Below are positions 41,952-50,536 of a stretch of DNA of 64,000 nt, piece after piece (position 1 is the stretch's first letter; each line of letters begins with the position of its first letter). The position numbers and the translations under genes are program-made. The notes beneath the pieces are model-generated. The model saw nothing but the letters and a program-made list of their open reading frames with translations. It searched no databases and was not told where the DNA came from. Origin of the DNA: Collinsella sp. (GTDB lineage Bacteria > Actinomycetota > Coriobacteriia > Coriobacteriales > Coriobacteriaceae); the NCBI GenBank assembly GCA_019419525.1, contig DXZU01000030.1, positions 1 to 64,000 of the forward strand, in the 5' to 3' direction.

Positions 41952-41968
41952 ATGGGGAGATGATTCAC

Positions 41969-42883
41969 ATGCAGATCAACAAGGTCGCCTTCATCGGCAA
42001 GGGCGGCGTGGGCCTGCTCTACGGCAGCATGATCGCCCAAGCGCTCGGCAACGACGCCGTCGAATACGTTATGGACGACGCGCGCTTTGAGCGCCACGCG
42101 GGTGATGCGCTCACCGTCAACGGCAAGCCCTGCGCGCTCAAGTCCGTCCGCGCGAGCGAGGCGACGCCCGTCGACCTGGTCATCCTCACGGTCAAGACAA
42201 CCGGGCTCGATGTGGCGCTCAAGACTATGGAACACATCGTGGGCCCCAATACGCTCATCGCCTCGCTGTGCAACGGCATCACCAGCGAGCAGAAGATTGC
42301 CGAGCGCTTTGGCTGGGAGCATACCGTTCTTGGTATTTGCCAGGGCATGGACGCTGTGTTTCTCAACGGCGCGCTCACCTTTACCAATGCGGGCGAGATC
42401 CGCTTTGGTGCGGCCGCCGGCACCGACCCCGCAACCGTTATCGCCATCGACGAGCTCTACACGCGTTGCGGCATCGCCCATACCGTCGAGCACGACATCG
42501 CACATCGCATGTGGGCCAAACTCATGCTCAACGACGGCATCAACCAGACCTGCATGGCCTACGGCGGCACGTACGGAAGCGCCACGGAGCAGGGCTCCGA
42601 GCAGCGTCGCTGCCTTGTTTCCGCCATGCGCGAAACGCTTGCGGTCGCCAACGCCGAGGGCGTTGAGCTGACCGAGGCAGACCTGACGCAGATGGTGCAC
42701 CTCATCGAAGGAATCGATCCCGCCGGCATGCCCTCGATGGCGCAAGACCGCGTCGCGCGGCGCAAAACCGAGGTCGAGGAGTTCGCCGGCACCATCTGCC
42801 GTCTGGCGGCCAAGCACGATATCCAGGCACCGCAGAACGAATGGCTCTATCAGCGCATTCGCGATATCGAGGCAAGCTGGTAG
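41969..42883 (+). CDS. panE: 2-dehydropantoate 2-reductase family protein
   Basis: A 304-residue NADPH-dependent reductase (ketopantoate to pantoate, coenzyme A synthesis). The N-terminal Rossmann region is KVAFIGKGGVGLLYGSMIAQ, where the family has GxGxxG; VILTVKTTGLD and LCNGITSEQKIAERFGWEHTV are typical; the catalytic Lys lies in HRMWAKLMLNDGINQTCM. The ATG at 41969 has GGGGAG at nine bases. Several paralogues of this family act on other 2-oxo acids, so the exact substrate is not certain. Confidence 0.85.
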   Translation: MQINKVAFIGKGGVGLLYGSMIAQALGNDAVEYVMDDARFERHAGDALTVNGKPCALKSVRASEATPVDLVILTVKTTGLDVALKTMEHIVGPNTLIASLCNGITSEQKIAERFGWEHTVLGICQGMDAVFLNGALTFTNAGEIRFGAAAGTDPATVIAIDELYTRCGIAHTVEHDIAHRMWAKLMLNDGINQTCMAYGGTYGSATEQGSEQRRCLVSAMRETLAVANAEGVELTEADLTQMVHLIEGIDPAGMPSMAQDRVARRKTEVEEFAGTICRLAAKHDIQAPQNEWLYQRIRDIEASW

Positions 42884-42916
42884 CGCCCGACTCACCACGT
42901 CAACAGACTCAACAGC

Positions 42917-42953
42917 AAAGCCGCCGCAAGGGCACTCCCCTTACGGCGGCTTT
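42917..42953. terminator. Bidirectional terminator after panE
   Basis: AAAGCCGCCG and CGGCGGCTTT arms with an inner AAGGG/CCCTT stem. T runs follow on both strands. Confidence 0.8.
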
Positions 42954-42990
42954 CATCTTCATCTATAACCAGTAGTCGATGTCCCGACGG

Positions 42991-43197
42991 TCAGAGCTGC
43001 GACTCCGAGGCCTGGCCCTCATCGTCGCGACAAAGGACTACACCCGCACCTCCCAGCAGCGCGGCCGCAATCAGCGCGCCAACCACGATTGGAGCAGCCC
43101 CGCATGACCCCTGCATGCCCGCAATGAGCGCGGCCGTAGGACCAAGGCAACCAAGCACCAATGCGACGGCGGCAACGGCGATATCTCGAGCGTTCAC
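42991..43197 (-). CDS. Small two-helix membrane protein, unknown function
   Basis: A 68-residue protein with two hydrophobic segments (DIAVAAVALVLGCLGPTAAL and APIVVGALIAAALLGGAGVV) and a short acidic C-terminal tail. The start is a GTG at 43197 with GGAGG about ten bases upstream. I do not recognise a family. It stands alone between panE and the secreted protein gene. Confidence 0.6.
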   Translation of the reverse strand: MNARDIAVAAVALVLGCLGPTAALIAGMQGSCGAAPIVVGALIAAALLGGAGVVLCRDDEGQASESQL

Positions 43198-43308
43198 AAG
43201 ACCACTTCCTCCAAGAGAAAGACCTTATTTCTCATGAACTAGTGTGCCCCGCGCCCATATGCGCGGCGTACTGCCACGGTAAGCGCTCTGTTAACTCAAG
43301 CACGCACA

Positions 43309-43339
43309 AAAAACGAACGCCTTTACGTTGCCCAAAGGC
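43309..43339 (-). terminator. Terminator of the secreted-protein gene
   Basis: GCCTTT (43319-43324) / AAAGGC (43334-43339), followed on the minus strand by GTTCGTTTTTT. Confidence 0.65.
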
Positions 43340-43384
43340 TCGGTAAAGACGCCCGCCCGTCATGTCCTATTGGCTTATGGCAGA

Positions 43385-44161
43385 TTACCAGCCAGTGTAG
43401 TAGTCGGTGGTTCCGGCAGCGCAGCCGGAGTCATAGACCTTGCACTCGCCCTTGGAACCGGTAAACGTAGAGCCTTGGGCCTTATCGCCCGCGGCAACGA
43501 CGTAGTAACCATCGGAATCGCGCCAAAAGCCCTCGGAATCCTGCGTCCACTCGCCCGTGCGGTGGTGATACAACACGTTGCTGCTGTAATAAGTCTCGCG
43601 GCGGCCGTTATAGTTATTGACGCCGCTCGAGCGCGTCAGACCCGAGCCGTTCGCGTAATACGCAGCAGACGTATAAGACGAGCCGGAGCCGGCGTTGTAA
43701 TACGAAGCCTGAACGGCCTCAGCGGCCTCGGCTTCGGCTGCGGCAGCCTCAAGCGCCTCGCGCTTAGCATCCTCGAGCGTGGCGCGCAACTCATCGAGCT
43801 CGGTCGACTTCGCGTCGACCTCCCCCATCGTCAACAGGCTACCCGCACCGTCGATGCAACCCTGCAGAACAGCGCGCTCGTCATCGGTGGCATAGTCATC
43901 GTACATGTTCATGATGATCTGAGCGCGCATCTCCAGGGAATCGCGCTTGGCCTCCATCGAGGCGTTCCACTCCTGCATGGAACCATAACCATCGCCGCGA
44001 TAGTCAACGGGCTGTACCAGCGTCGTCTCGGACGGCGTAGATCCAACCGTATCGGACAGTGTTGCGGCGTGGGCATCAGTTGCACCGGCGCCCGCCAAAA
44101 GTGCCACGGTCAGAGCGGCGGAAAGGGCGGCGGTTTTCGGTTTTCGTGAATCAATCCTCAT
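43385..44161 (-). CDS. Secreted coiled-coil protein with small C-terminal beta domain
   Basis: A 258-residue exported protein. The signal peptide (about 1-33) is MRIDSRKPKTAALSAALTVA with a cut after DAHA. A helical, Ala/Glu-rich region (about 75-155) is likely a coiled coil. The C-terminal part, DSDGYYVVAAGDKAQGSTF and KVYDSGCAAGTTDYYTGW, looks like a compact double-psi-type domain seen at the ends of cell-wall proteins in related bacteria. A wall-associated role is inferred; no catalytic Cys/His hydrolase motif is clear. GGAGG lies 11 bases before the ATG. Confidence 0.75.
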   Translation of the reverse strand: MRIDSRKPKTAALSAALTVALLAGAGATDAHAATLSDTVGSTPSETTLVQPVDYRGDGYGSMQEWNASMEAKRDSLEMRAQIIMNMYDDYATDDERAVLQGCIDGAGSLLTMGEVDAKSTELDELRATLEDAKREALEAAAAEAEAAEAVQASYYNAGSGSSYTSAAYYANGSGLTRSSGVNNYNGRRETYYSSNVLYHHRTGEWTQDSEGFWRDSDGYYVVAAGDKAQGSTFTGSKGECKVYDSGCAAGTTDYYTGW

Positions 44162-44376
44162 GTAGCTGGAAACCTCCGTAGTGCATTTTTGCTGCGTTTG
44201 AGCTGCGTGTGATTCGATCGCGCTGCATAGTACCCCGAGCAAATCGCGACCTGCGGTTTTACTTAAAAGGCGCACGTCAATTGCGTAAAACTCACATCCT
44301 CTTAACAGGAGTTTTCCACATCTCGATTGCATAAAGCATGCCAAAAACCCTGTTTTTGCACCCGCTCTATGCAAAA
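44162..44376. other. Leader and intergenic region without a gene
   Basis: No convincing coding sequence or RNA gene. It holds the upstream region of the secreted-protein gene (minus-strand TACTAT as a possible -10, -35 unclear) and AT-rich direct and inverted motifs around TGCATAAAGCATGC. A longer in-frame extension of the secreted protein upstream of 44161 would lose the signal peptide and is not supported. Confidence 0.5.
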
Positions 44377-44413
44377 AAGGCGCCTGTGCAACCATTGTTC
44401 GCACAGGCGCCTT
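44377..44413 (-). terminator. Terminator of metY
   Basis: Perfect 13-bp stem AAGGCGCCTGTGC (44377-44389) / GCACAGGCGCCTT (44401-44413), followed by TTTTTT on the minus strand. Confidence 0.9.
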
Positions 44414-44473
44414 GAGCAGGCATTTTATGCAGTTATACCTATCGAGTCGCAAGGGGTCCTTGCACAAGTCGCC

Positions 44474-45784
44474 TTACTCGTCCAGCGCGGCGAAGGCCTG
44501 CTTCAGATCCCAAATGATATCCTCGGCGTTCTCGGTACCGATGGAAAGACGGATCGTGGAGGGCGTGATGTTCTGCTCGGCGAGCTCCTCGGCAGAGAGC
44601 TGGGAGTGCGTAGTGGTAGCCGGGTGCACGACGAGCGACTTGACGTCGGCCACGTTGGCGAGCAGCGAGAAGACCTGCAGATGATCGATGAACTTCCAAG
44701 CTGCCTCCTGGCCACCCTTAATCTCAAAGGTAAAGATCGAGGCACCGCCGTTGGGGAAGTACTTCTGATAGAGCTCGTGATCGGGGTGCTCAGACAGGCT
44801 CGGGTGGTTCACCTTGGCGACATGGCAATCACCAGCCAGGAACTCAACGACCTTCTTGGTGTTCTCGACATGACGGTCAACGCGCAGCGACAGAGTCTCG
44901 GTGCCCTGGAGCAGGATCCAAGCGTTGAACGGGCTGATGCAGGCGCCCTCGTCACGCAGCAGGATGGCGCGGACATAGGTTGCGAAGGCGGCGGGACCGG
45001 CAGCCTCGGCAAACGAGACGCCATGGTAGGAGGGGTTGGGCTCGGCGATCTGCGCATACTTGCCGCTCGCCTTCCAATCGAAGTTACCGCCGTCGACGAT
45101 CACACCGCCCAGCGAGGTGCCGTGGCCGCCGATGAACTTGGTTGCGGAGTGGACGACGATGTTGGCACCATGCTCCAGCGGACGGAACAGATACGGGGTG
45201 CCGAAGGTGTTGTCGACGACAACCGGCAGACCGTGCTTCTTGGCGATCTCGGAGATGGCGTCGATATTGGGGATGTCAGAATTGGGGTTGCCGAGCGTCT
45301 CGAGGTAGATGACCGTGGTGTTGTCCTTGATGGCGCCCTCGACCTCGTCCAGGTTGTGGGCATCGACGAAGGTGGTCTCGACGCCAAACTGGGAGAGCGT
45401 GTGCTCCAGCAGGTTGTAGGAACCGCCGTAGATGGTCTTCTGAGCCACCACGTGGTCACCGGCCTGGGCAAGAGCCTGCAGGGTATAGGTGATGGCAGCA
45501 GCACCGGAGGCAACGGCAAGACCTGCCACACCACCCTCGAGCGCGGCGATACGGTCCTCGAAGACGCCCTGGGTGGAGTTGGTCAGACGGCCGTAGATGT
45601 TACCGGCGTCGGCAAGACCAAAGCGGTCGGCGGCGTGCTGGGAGTTGCGGAACACATAGCTCGTGGTCTGGTAGATAGGCACGGCGCGGGAGTCGGATGC
45701 GGGATCGGCGCTCTCCTGGCCAACGTGAAGCTGCAGGGTATCGAAACCAAAGGTGTGCTCGGGGTTGTTGATGAACTGGCTCAT
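44474..45784 (-). CDS. metY: O-acetylhomoserine sulfhydrylase (MetY)
   Basis: A 436-residue PLP enzyme of the Cys/Met metabolism family, making homocysteine (or cysteine) from O-acetylhomoserine and sulfide. The PLP Lys lies in VVHSATKFIGGHGTSLGG (about residue 215); N-terminal IYQTTSYVFRNSQHAADRF and GNIYGRLTNST and C-terminal SLVVHPATTTHSQL are diagnostic of the long MetY form rather than MetB or MetC. AAGGAG precedes the ATG. A 17-codon leader with two Cys codons and a LysR gene lie upstream, suggesting sulfur-dependent control. Confidence 0.93.
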   Translation of the reverse strand: MSQFINNPEHTFGFDTLQLHVGQESADPASDSRAVPIYQTTSYVFRNSQHAADRFGLADAGNIYGRLTNSTQGVFEDRIAALEGGVAGLAVASGAAAITYTLQALAQAGDHVVAQKTIYGGSYNLLEHTLSQFGVETTFVDAHNLDEVEGAIKDNTTVIYLETLGNPNSDIPNIDAISEIAKKHGLPVVVDNTFGTPYLFRPLEHGANIVVHSATKFIGGHGTSLGGVIVDGGNFDWKASGKYAQIAEPNPSYHGVSFAEAAGPAAFATYVRAILLRDEGACISPFNAWILLQGTETLSLRVDRHVENTKKVVEFLAGDCHVAKVNHPSLSEHPDHELYQKYFPNGGASIFTFEIKGGQEAAWKFIDHLQVFSLLANVADVKSLVVHPATTTHSQLSAEELAEQNITPSTIRLSIGTENAEDIIWDLKQAFAALDE

Positions 45785-45846
45785 GATGATCTCCTTGATC
45801 GAACAAAAGTAAATTAATTAGAGAGAAGTAAGTCGCTGTCTCCTGA

Positions 45847-45900
45847 TCACGCCGACGGGCGCAAACAGGAGCCCGGCATTCGTCTTGGTAAGCAATTCAT
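45847..45900 (-). CDS. Putative 17-residue leader peptide of metY
   Basis: Reads MNCLPRRMPGSCLRPSA and stops 62 bases before metY. It has an unusually strong AAAGGAGG site (ATG at 45900) and lies wholly within the predicted metY leader. Two Cys and two Met codons among 17 suggest an attenuation peptide sensing sulfur amino acids. After the last Cys codon the mRNA can fold CTCCTG...CAGGAG around CGCC/GGCG. Expression is inferred, not shown. Confidence 0.55.
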   Translation of the reverse strand: MNCLPRRMPGSCLRPSA

Positions 45901-45968
45901 ATGCGGGCCTCCTTTCGCATCCCGGTTCCGTGGTCGGTTTAATTACCTACCGCCCTTGTGTGTTTTGA

Positions 45969-45997
45969 ATAGTACGAGCATTGTTTCGCTCGGTCAA
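45969..45997 (-). promoter_or_regulatory. Promoter of metY
   Basis: On the minus strand, -35 TTGACC (45992-45997), exactly 17 bases, -10 TACTAT (45969-45974). It gives a leader of about 175 bases containing the 17-codon peptide. Confidence 0.75.
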
Positions 45998-46017
45998 TCA
46001 CTTAAAAGCGCTAACCT

Positions 46018-46038
46018 GTTATCGGTTTTATAGATAAC
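46018..46038. promoter_or_regulatory. LysR-type operator between metY and lysR
   Basis: GTTATC (46018-46023), nine bases, GATAAC (46033-46038): a T-N11-A/ATC-N9-GAT site, the classical LysR-family recognition pattern. It lies 20 bases before the LysR start and about 20 bases upstream of the metY -35, fitting activation of metY and autocontrol. Confidence 0.65.
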
Positions 46039-46057
46039 GCTCGAAAGGACGGCGCCG

Positions 46058-46960
46058 ATGACCCTCCAGCAGCTTCGTTTCCTGATCGCCGTAGCAGAGT
46101 CCGGCTCAATCAATGCCGCAGCTCAACGCCTCTATACCGCTCAGTCCAACATCTCAAACGCCGTCAAAAGCCTGGAGCAGGAACTCCACCTGGAGATCTT
46201 TACGCGCTCCAGCCGCGGCGTCACGCTCACCAACGACGGCACCGAGCTTTTGGGCTATGCGCGCCAGGTCGTAGAGCAGGCCGACATGCTCGAGGCGCGT
46301 TACGAGGACGGCGGCACCCCGCAAGCCCGCCTCGCCATTTCCGCCCAGCACTACGCCTTTTCGGTCGAGGCCTTTGTCAACGTGGTCGAGCGCTGCCGGG
46401 ACGACAAGTTCGAGTTCATCATGCGCGAGACCACCACGTCGCAGATCATCGATGACGTCCGCGCGTTTCGCAGCGACATCGGCATCCTCTATCTGGACGA
46501 CTTTAACGTCCGCGTTCTGCAGAAGGCTTTTGCCGATGCGCGCGCGAGCTTCCATCCCCTATTCGACGCGACGGTCCACGTCTTCGTTAGCGAGCGCCAC
46601 CCGCTTGCCCGCCGCCCGCAGCTGTCCCTTGCCGACCTCACACCATATACGCGCTACAGCTTTGAGCAAGGCACCTCGAACTCCTTCTATTACGCCGAGG
46701 AACCTTTTAGCTATATCCCTTGCGACCGCAACATACGAATCTCGGACCGCGGAACACTTACCAACTTACTTATCACGTCGAACGGCTACACCCTGTCGAC
46801 CGGTGTCCTCTCCAATGAAATGCAATGGGGTATGGCATCGATCCCGTTAGCAGACGCCCCAACGATGCACGTAGGCTATATCATGCACGACGAGCGCAAG
46901 CCCTCTCCCCTCTTGCAGCAATACCTCGACGAGCTCAACCGCATCATCCATGCCAACTAA
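46058..46960 (+). CDS. LysR-family transcriptional regulator
   Basis: A 300-residue regulator. The N-terminal winged helix is MTLQQLRFLIAVAESGSINA, then AAQRLYTAQSNISNAVKSLE (residues 1-40), and the effector domain is about 90-295. It is divergent from metY, with a LysR-type palindrome between the two, so it probably senses a sulfur-assimilation intermediate such as O-acetylserine or O-acetylhomoserine. The sequence resembles the CysB/YwfK-like branch, but that is not certain. Confidence 0.9.
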   Translation: MTLQQLRFLIAVAESGSINAAAQRLYTAQSNISNAVKSLEQELHLEIFTRSSRGVTLTNDGTELLGYARQVVEQADMLEARYEDGGTPQARLAISAQHYAFSVEAFVNVVERCRDDKFEFIMRETTTSQIIDDVRAFRSDIGILYLDDFNVRVLQKAFADARASFHPLFDATVHVFVSERHPLARRPQLSLADLTPYTRYSFEQGTSNSFYYAEEPFSYIPCDRNIRISDRGTLTNLLITSNGYTLSTGVLSNEMQWGMASIPLADAPTMHVGYIMHDERKPSPLLQQYLDELNRIIHAN

Positions 46961-47059
46961 CTGTCGGAAGACGGGGTAGAAATCGTAGATTGCTAGCCCC
47001 CGGCGGGCATGGCGCTACAATGGTCACTCACACGAAACGTACCCAACGAAAGGAACCAT

Positions 47060-47545
47060 GTGAAGGTCATCATCTACACCGACGGCTCGGCCCGATCAAA
47101 TCCGGGACGCGGCGGCTACGGCGCCGTACTCAAATACACCAACCCCGCCGGCAAGACCTTCACCTCCGAGCTTTCACGCGGCTACGCCAAGACCACCAAC
47201 AACCGTATGGAACTCATGGCGGTCATCGTGGCGCTCGAGGCGCTCAACCGCCCCTGCGAGGTCGAAGTCCATTCCGATTCGCAGTACGTCGTCAACGCTT
47301 TCAATAAACACTGGATCGACGGCTGGAAAAAGCGCGGGTGGAAAACTGCCAACAAGCAGCCCGTCAAGAACCGCGACCTGTGGGAGCGCCTGCTTGCCGC
47401 CAAAAGCAAGCATAAGGTGGAGTTCATCTGGGTTAAGGGGCATGCCGGCCACGAGCTCAACGAGCACTGCGATGAGCTCGCCACCACGGCGGCCGACGGC
47501 AGCAACCTCGATATCGACACCGGCTTTAACGAGAGCGACCTGTAA
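47060..47545 (+). CDS. rnhA: Ribonuclease HI
   Basis: A 161-residue enzyme cleaving RNA in RNA-DNA hybrids. The four catalytic carboxylates are visible: Asp in IIYTDGSARSNPGRGGYG, Glu in TTNNRMELMAVI, Asp in EVHSDSQYVVNA and Asp in LNEHCDELATTAA. The basic handle region (WKKRGWKTANKQPVKN) is present. It starts at GTG 47060 with AAAGGA upstream; the family aligns from VKVIIYTDG, so a start further upstream is unlikely. Confidence 0.94.
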   Translation: MKVIIYTDGSARSNPGRGGYGAVLKYTNPAGKTFTSELSRGYAKTTNNRMELMAVIVALEALNRPCEVEVHSDSQYVVNAFNKHWIDGWKKRGWKTANKQPVKNRDLWERLLAAKSKHKVEFIWVKGHAGHELNEHCDELATTAADGSNLDIDTGFNESDL

Positions 47546-47618
47546 TAGCGTTTTCGCGCAGCTTTATATCCCCACGCGCTACACTCATCCTGTAGACCAA
47601 ACAACGCAAGGGGGACGT

Positions 47619-48725
47619 ATGCTGCGCATCGCGACCATCGGCACATCCATGATTACCGACGACTTTATCCAGGTCGTCAACGCCAACGACCAAGCCGCGT
47701 TTGTGGGCACGCTCTCGCGCGATGCCGAGCGCGGCGCCGCCTTTACCGCCGAACACGGCGGCGAGCGTAACTTCACCGCACTTGACGAGCTTGCGTCCGC
47801 CGACGACGTCGACGCCGTCTACATCGGCAGCCCCAATGCGCTCCACTACGAGCAGGCCCTTGCCTGCATCGCCGGTGGCAAGCACGTCATCGTCGAGAAA
47901 CCCTTCTGCGCCACCGAAGCGCAGGCGCTGGAAGTCTTCCGCGCTGCCGAGGCAGCAGGTGTCGTGGCCCTCGAGGCCATGCGTCCCCTCCACGATCCCG
48001 CCTTCCACGCCATCGAGGACGCCCTGGGCGAGATCGCCCCCATCCGCCGCGCCTCATTGCGCTTTGGCAAGTATTCCTCGCGCTACAACGAGATTCTCGC
48101 GGGACGCGCCACCAATATCTTCGACTGCAATATGGCATCGGGTTCCCTCATGGACATTGGCGTCTATACCGTCGAGCCCATGGTCGAGATCTTTGGCATG
48201 CCCTCCGGCCTTACGAGCATGACCACTCTGCTCGATCCCACCACGCGACAGCTCACGCACGGCCCCATCGATGGCTGCGGTTCCATCCTCGCCAGCTACG
48301 GCGGTGGCCGTATCTCCGTCGAGCTCGCGCACTCCAAAATTACGAACGACCTGTTGCCCTCGCAGATCGAAGGCGAGCGTGGCACTATCCAGATCGACCA
48401 TCTGTCCACGCCCCGCAACGTCCGCATCGACTATCGCGGCGACGTCGTACGCGGCTCGGCGACCGAGGCACCGCGCGAACAGGGAGACAACGGCCGCGTG
48501 CTCGACCTGCCCAAATCGAGCAACACTATGGAATACGAACTCACAGACTTTATCACCGCCATCGGCGGCATCGATAGCGTTAAGGAAGAGATTTGGGAGA
48601 CCCCGGCGGGACGCCACGAGCTTGGCCACTACCGCGATGTCACACTCGTCTCACTGCGCATCATGGATGCCGTGCGCCAGCAGGCCGGCATAACCTTCCC
48701 AGCCGACGCAGGCAAGCAGGCATAG
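47619..48725 (+). CDS. Gfo/Idh/MocA family oxidoreductase
   Basis: A 368-residue protein. The Rossmann domain starts LRIATIGTSMITDDFIQ; the conserved GKHVIVEKPFCATEAQA carries the catalytic-type Lys; YIGSPNALHYEQAL is the cofactor loop, and SGSLMDIGVYTVEPMVEIFG lies in the C-terminal domain. The glycine motif is degenerate (GTSMIT instead of GxGxxA). The start at 47619 has AAGGGGG upstream. The sugar or polyol substrate is unknown. It is followed after 2 bases by the acylphosphatase gene. Confidence 0.87.
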   Translation: MLRIATIGTSMITDDFIQVVNANDQAAFVGTLSRDAERGAAFTAEHGGERNFTALDELASADDVDAVYIGSPNALHYEQALACIAGGKHVIVEKPFCATEAQALEVFRAAEAAGVVALEAMRPLHDPAFHAIEDALGEIAPIRRASLRFGKYSSRYNEILAGRATNIFDCNMASGSLMDIGVYTVEPMVEIFGMPSGLTSMTTLLDPTTRQLTHGPIDGCGSILASYGGGRISVELAHSKITNDLLPSQIEGERGTIQIDHLSTPRNVRIDYRGDVVRGSATEAPREQGDNGRVLDLPKSSNTMEYELTDFITAIGGIDSVKEEIWETPAGRHELGHYRDVTLVSLRIMDAVRQQAGITFPADAGKQA

Positions 48726-48727
48726 CT

Positions 48728-49138
48728 ATGGGTCTCTTCGATACGTTCTTCTCCAGCGTCACCGGCGGCAGTCGAGAGCCTCAAAAACCATCAAACGTCG
48801 AGCTCGAGCTGCGCCGCAGGCTTACTGTGCTCGCAAGCGACGAGGCCACTCAAGACACTCCCCTGCGCTATTTCCTGCGCTGGGCGGGGCAAGTCCAGGG
48901 CGTTGGCTTTCGCTTTACCAACACCAACCTCGCGCAGGCACGCGCGCTCACCGGCTGGGTGCGTAACATGGAAGACGGCTCAGTCGAGATGGAGATACAG
49001 GGGGCTCCGGCAAATATCCTATCTCATCTCGAGGCACTTCATGCCTCCTACGAGCGTATGGGAACGCGTTTTCGCCTCGTAGACGCCCAGGCCCGAGCCC
49101 CACTTGCCAATGAAGACGGTTTCACGCCTCGTTATTAG
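48728..49138 (+). CDS. Acylphosphatase-domain protein
   Basis: A 136-residue protein. Residues about 45-125 are an acylphosphatase fold with the catalytic Arg in VQGVGFRFTN and Asn in GWVRNMEDGSVEMEIQG. A 45-residue N-terminal extension (GLFDTFFSSVTGG...LRRRLTVLAS) is not part of the usual 90-residue enzyme. It hydrolyses acyl phosphates such as carbamoyl or acetyl phosphate. It is coupled to the upstream oxidoreductase gene. Confidence 0.87.
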   Translation: MGLFDTFFSSVTGGSREPQKPSNVELELRRRLTVLASDEATQDTPLRYFLRWAGQVQGVGFRFTNTNLAQARALTGWVRNMEDGSVEMEIQGAPANILSHLEALHASYERMGTRFRLVDAQARAPLANEDGFTPRY

Positions 49139-49199
49139 TATTGTGTGCTAAATACGGTATCATTTACCTACGACCGTTGATAGAAAAGAGGCGAGGCGC

Positions 49200-49580
49200 A
49201 TGGCGGTGCAAAGAAGGAATACCAGGCAGCGAAAGCTGGTTCTTGACGCCGTGCGCCAAAGCTATAACCATCCCACCGCCGACGAAATCTACAACGTCGT
49301 GCGCGCGCAGGATGACAAAATCAGCCGCGGCACGGTCTACCGCAACCTCAATCTCTTGGCCGACGCCGGCGAGATTCTCTCCATCAAGACGCCGGGCGGC
49401 AGCCGCTTCGATCGCACGATCGAGCCGCATGCGCATATCATCTGCACCTCGTGCAGCCGCGTCATCGACGTACCGCTCCCCTTCGATGCCCAACTCGACG
49501 CCAAGGCATCCGAGCAAATCGGCTGGCACGTCACGTCGCACTACACCATCTTCGAGGGTCTCTGCCCCGACTGCCGGTAG
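49200..49580 (+). CDS. Fur-family regulator, PerR-like
   Basis: A 126-residue metal-dependent repressor. The winged helix is NTRQRKLVLDAVRQSYNHPT, then ADEIYNVVRAQDDKISRGTVYRNLNLL. The regulatory metal site includes His residues in PHAHIICTSC, and a structural zinc site is formed by CTSC and C-terminal CPDC. The short length and the RGTVYRNLNLLADAGEI segment fit PerR (peroxide sensing) better than Fur. GAGGCGAGGCG precedes the ATG. The gene is single and convergent with a HAD gene. Confidence 0.87.
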   Translation: MAVQRRNTRQRKLVLDAVRQSYNHPTADEIYNVVRAQDDKISRGTVYRNLNLLADAGEILSIKTPGGSRFDRTIEPHAHIICTSCSRVIDVPLPFDAQLDAKASEQIGWHVTSHYTIFEGLCPDCR

Positions 49581-49656
49581 ATGTTCGGGACATGCCTTAA
49601 AATCCACCTTTCTGCACTCTGCAGCAAAAAGAGATTCCTAGGCATGCCACATATAT

Positions 49657-50454
49657 CTACTCGGCGAGCAGGCGGCGCAGTTCTTCTTCGACCGTGCGCA
49701 CGTAGCGGACGCGGTCGTTGATGCCACGCATAGAGGGATTGCAGCTCTCCATTAGATAAGGATGGCCCACGACGTTGAGCATGTCGCGGTCGTTTTCGTT
49801 ATCGCCAAACGCCATCATCTCGTCGGGCGAAATTCCCAGGGCACGACCGTAATCGGCAAGCGCGGAACCCTTGCCCGAACCAAAGCCGATAAAGTCCGTC
49901 CACTCGGTTCCCGACGTCATCACGTCGACACGGTCGCTAAAGAGGCGCTCAAAATACTCCAGGGCCGCCGGCTGATCCACCTCGGGCGTCTGGAAGGCAA
50001 TCTTAATGACGTCCTCGTCGATGTCCTCAGGACGGTCGACCACCGCCACATCGCAGTGGACCTCATAGCGCAAATGGTCGACGAACGCATCGTTGCCGCT
50101 CATGGTGTAGAGGTGTCCCTCACACGAAAGGGTCACGTCGGCATGGGGATACGCAACCACGGCATTCGCGATATCCATAGCAAGGCTACGCTCCATGGAA
50201 CGCTTGACAACGGCACGCCCCTCGTTCATCACTAGGGCTCCGTTTTCGCATACATAGGCGAGCTCATCGGCCACCGGGGCAAACAGGTAGCGCAAGCTCG
50301 CATATTGACGACCGCTCGCCGGCATAAACACGATGCCGCGACGATGCAGTTCATCGATGAGCTCAAAGGCCTCGGAACGCGGCTCGTGCTCCCCCGGATG
50401 CAGTAACGTGCCGTCCAAATCGCATGCAATCAGCTTGATTCCCTCAAGACCCAT
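49657..50454 (-). CDS. Cof-type HAD-IIB hydrolase
   Basis: A 265-residue phosphatase. Motif I is LIACDLDGTLLHPG, motif II FMPASGRQYASL, and the C-terminal motif MMAFGDNENDRDMLNVVG. The C2 cap is between. The ATG at 50454 has GGGGAAG upstream. It is the second Cof-type gene in the window (the other at 26842). The substrate is unknown. Confidence 0.88.
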   Translation of the reverse strand: MGLEGIKLIACDLDGTLLHPGEHEPRSEAFELIDELHRRGIVFMPASGRQYASLRYLFAPVADELAYVCENGALVMNEGRAVVKRSMERSLAMDIANAVVAYPHADVTLSCEGHLYTMSGNDAFVDHLRYEVHCDVAVVDRPEDIDEDVIKIAFQTPEVDQPAALEYFERLFSDRVDVMTSGTEWTDFIGFGSGKGSALADYGRALGISPDEMMAFGDNENDRDMLNVVGHPYLMESCNPSMRGINDRVRYVRTVEEELRRLLAE

Positions 50455-50536
50455 ATGCTTCCCCAAAGCCTCCTATCAACAGCAAGACGGACCTTGATTG
50501 GTCGCCCCTCAAAGCCCGCCTTGCGTATACACGCGC

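Noticed and set aside
45785..45960. SAM or T-box riboswitch before metY
   Set aside because: The conserved SAM-I core and the T-box bulge sequence are not seen; the leader peptide explains the region better.
49581..49656. Bidirectional terminator between perR-like and HAD genes
   Set aside because: Only a loose CATGCC...GGCATG pairing with a long loop and a small CTGCA/TGCAG stem; too weak to list.
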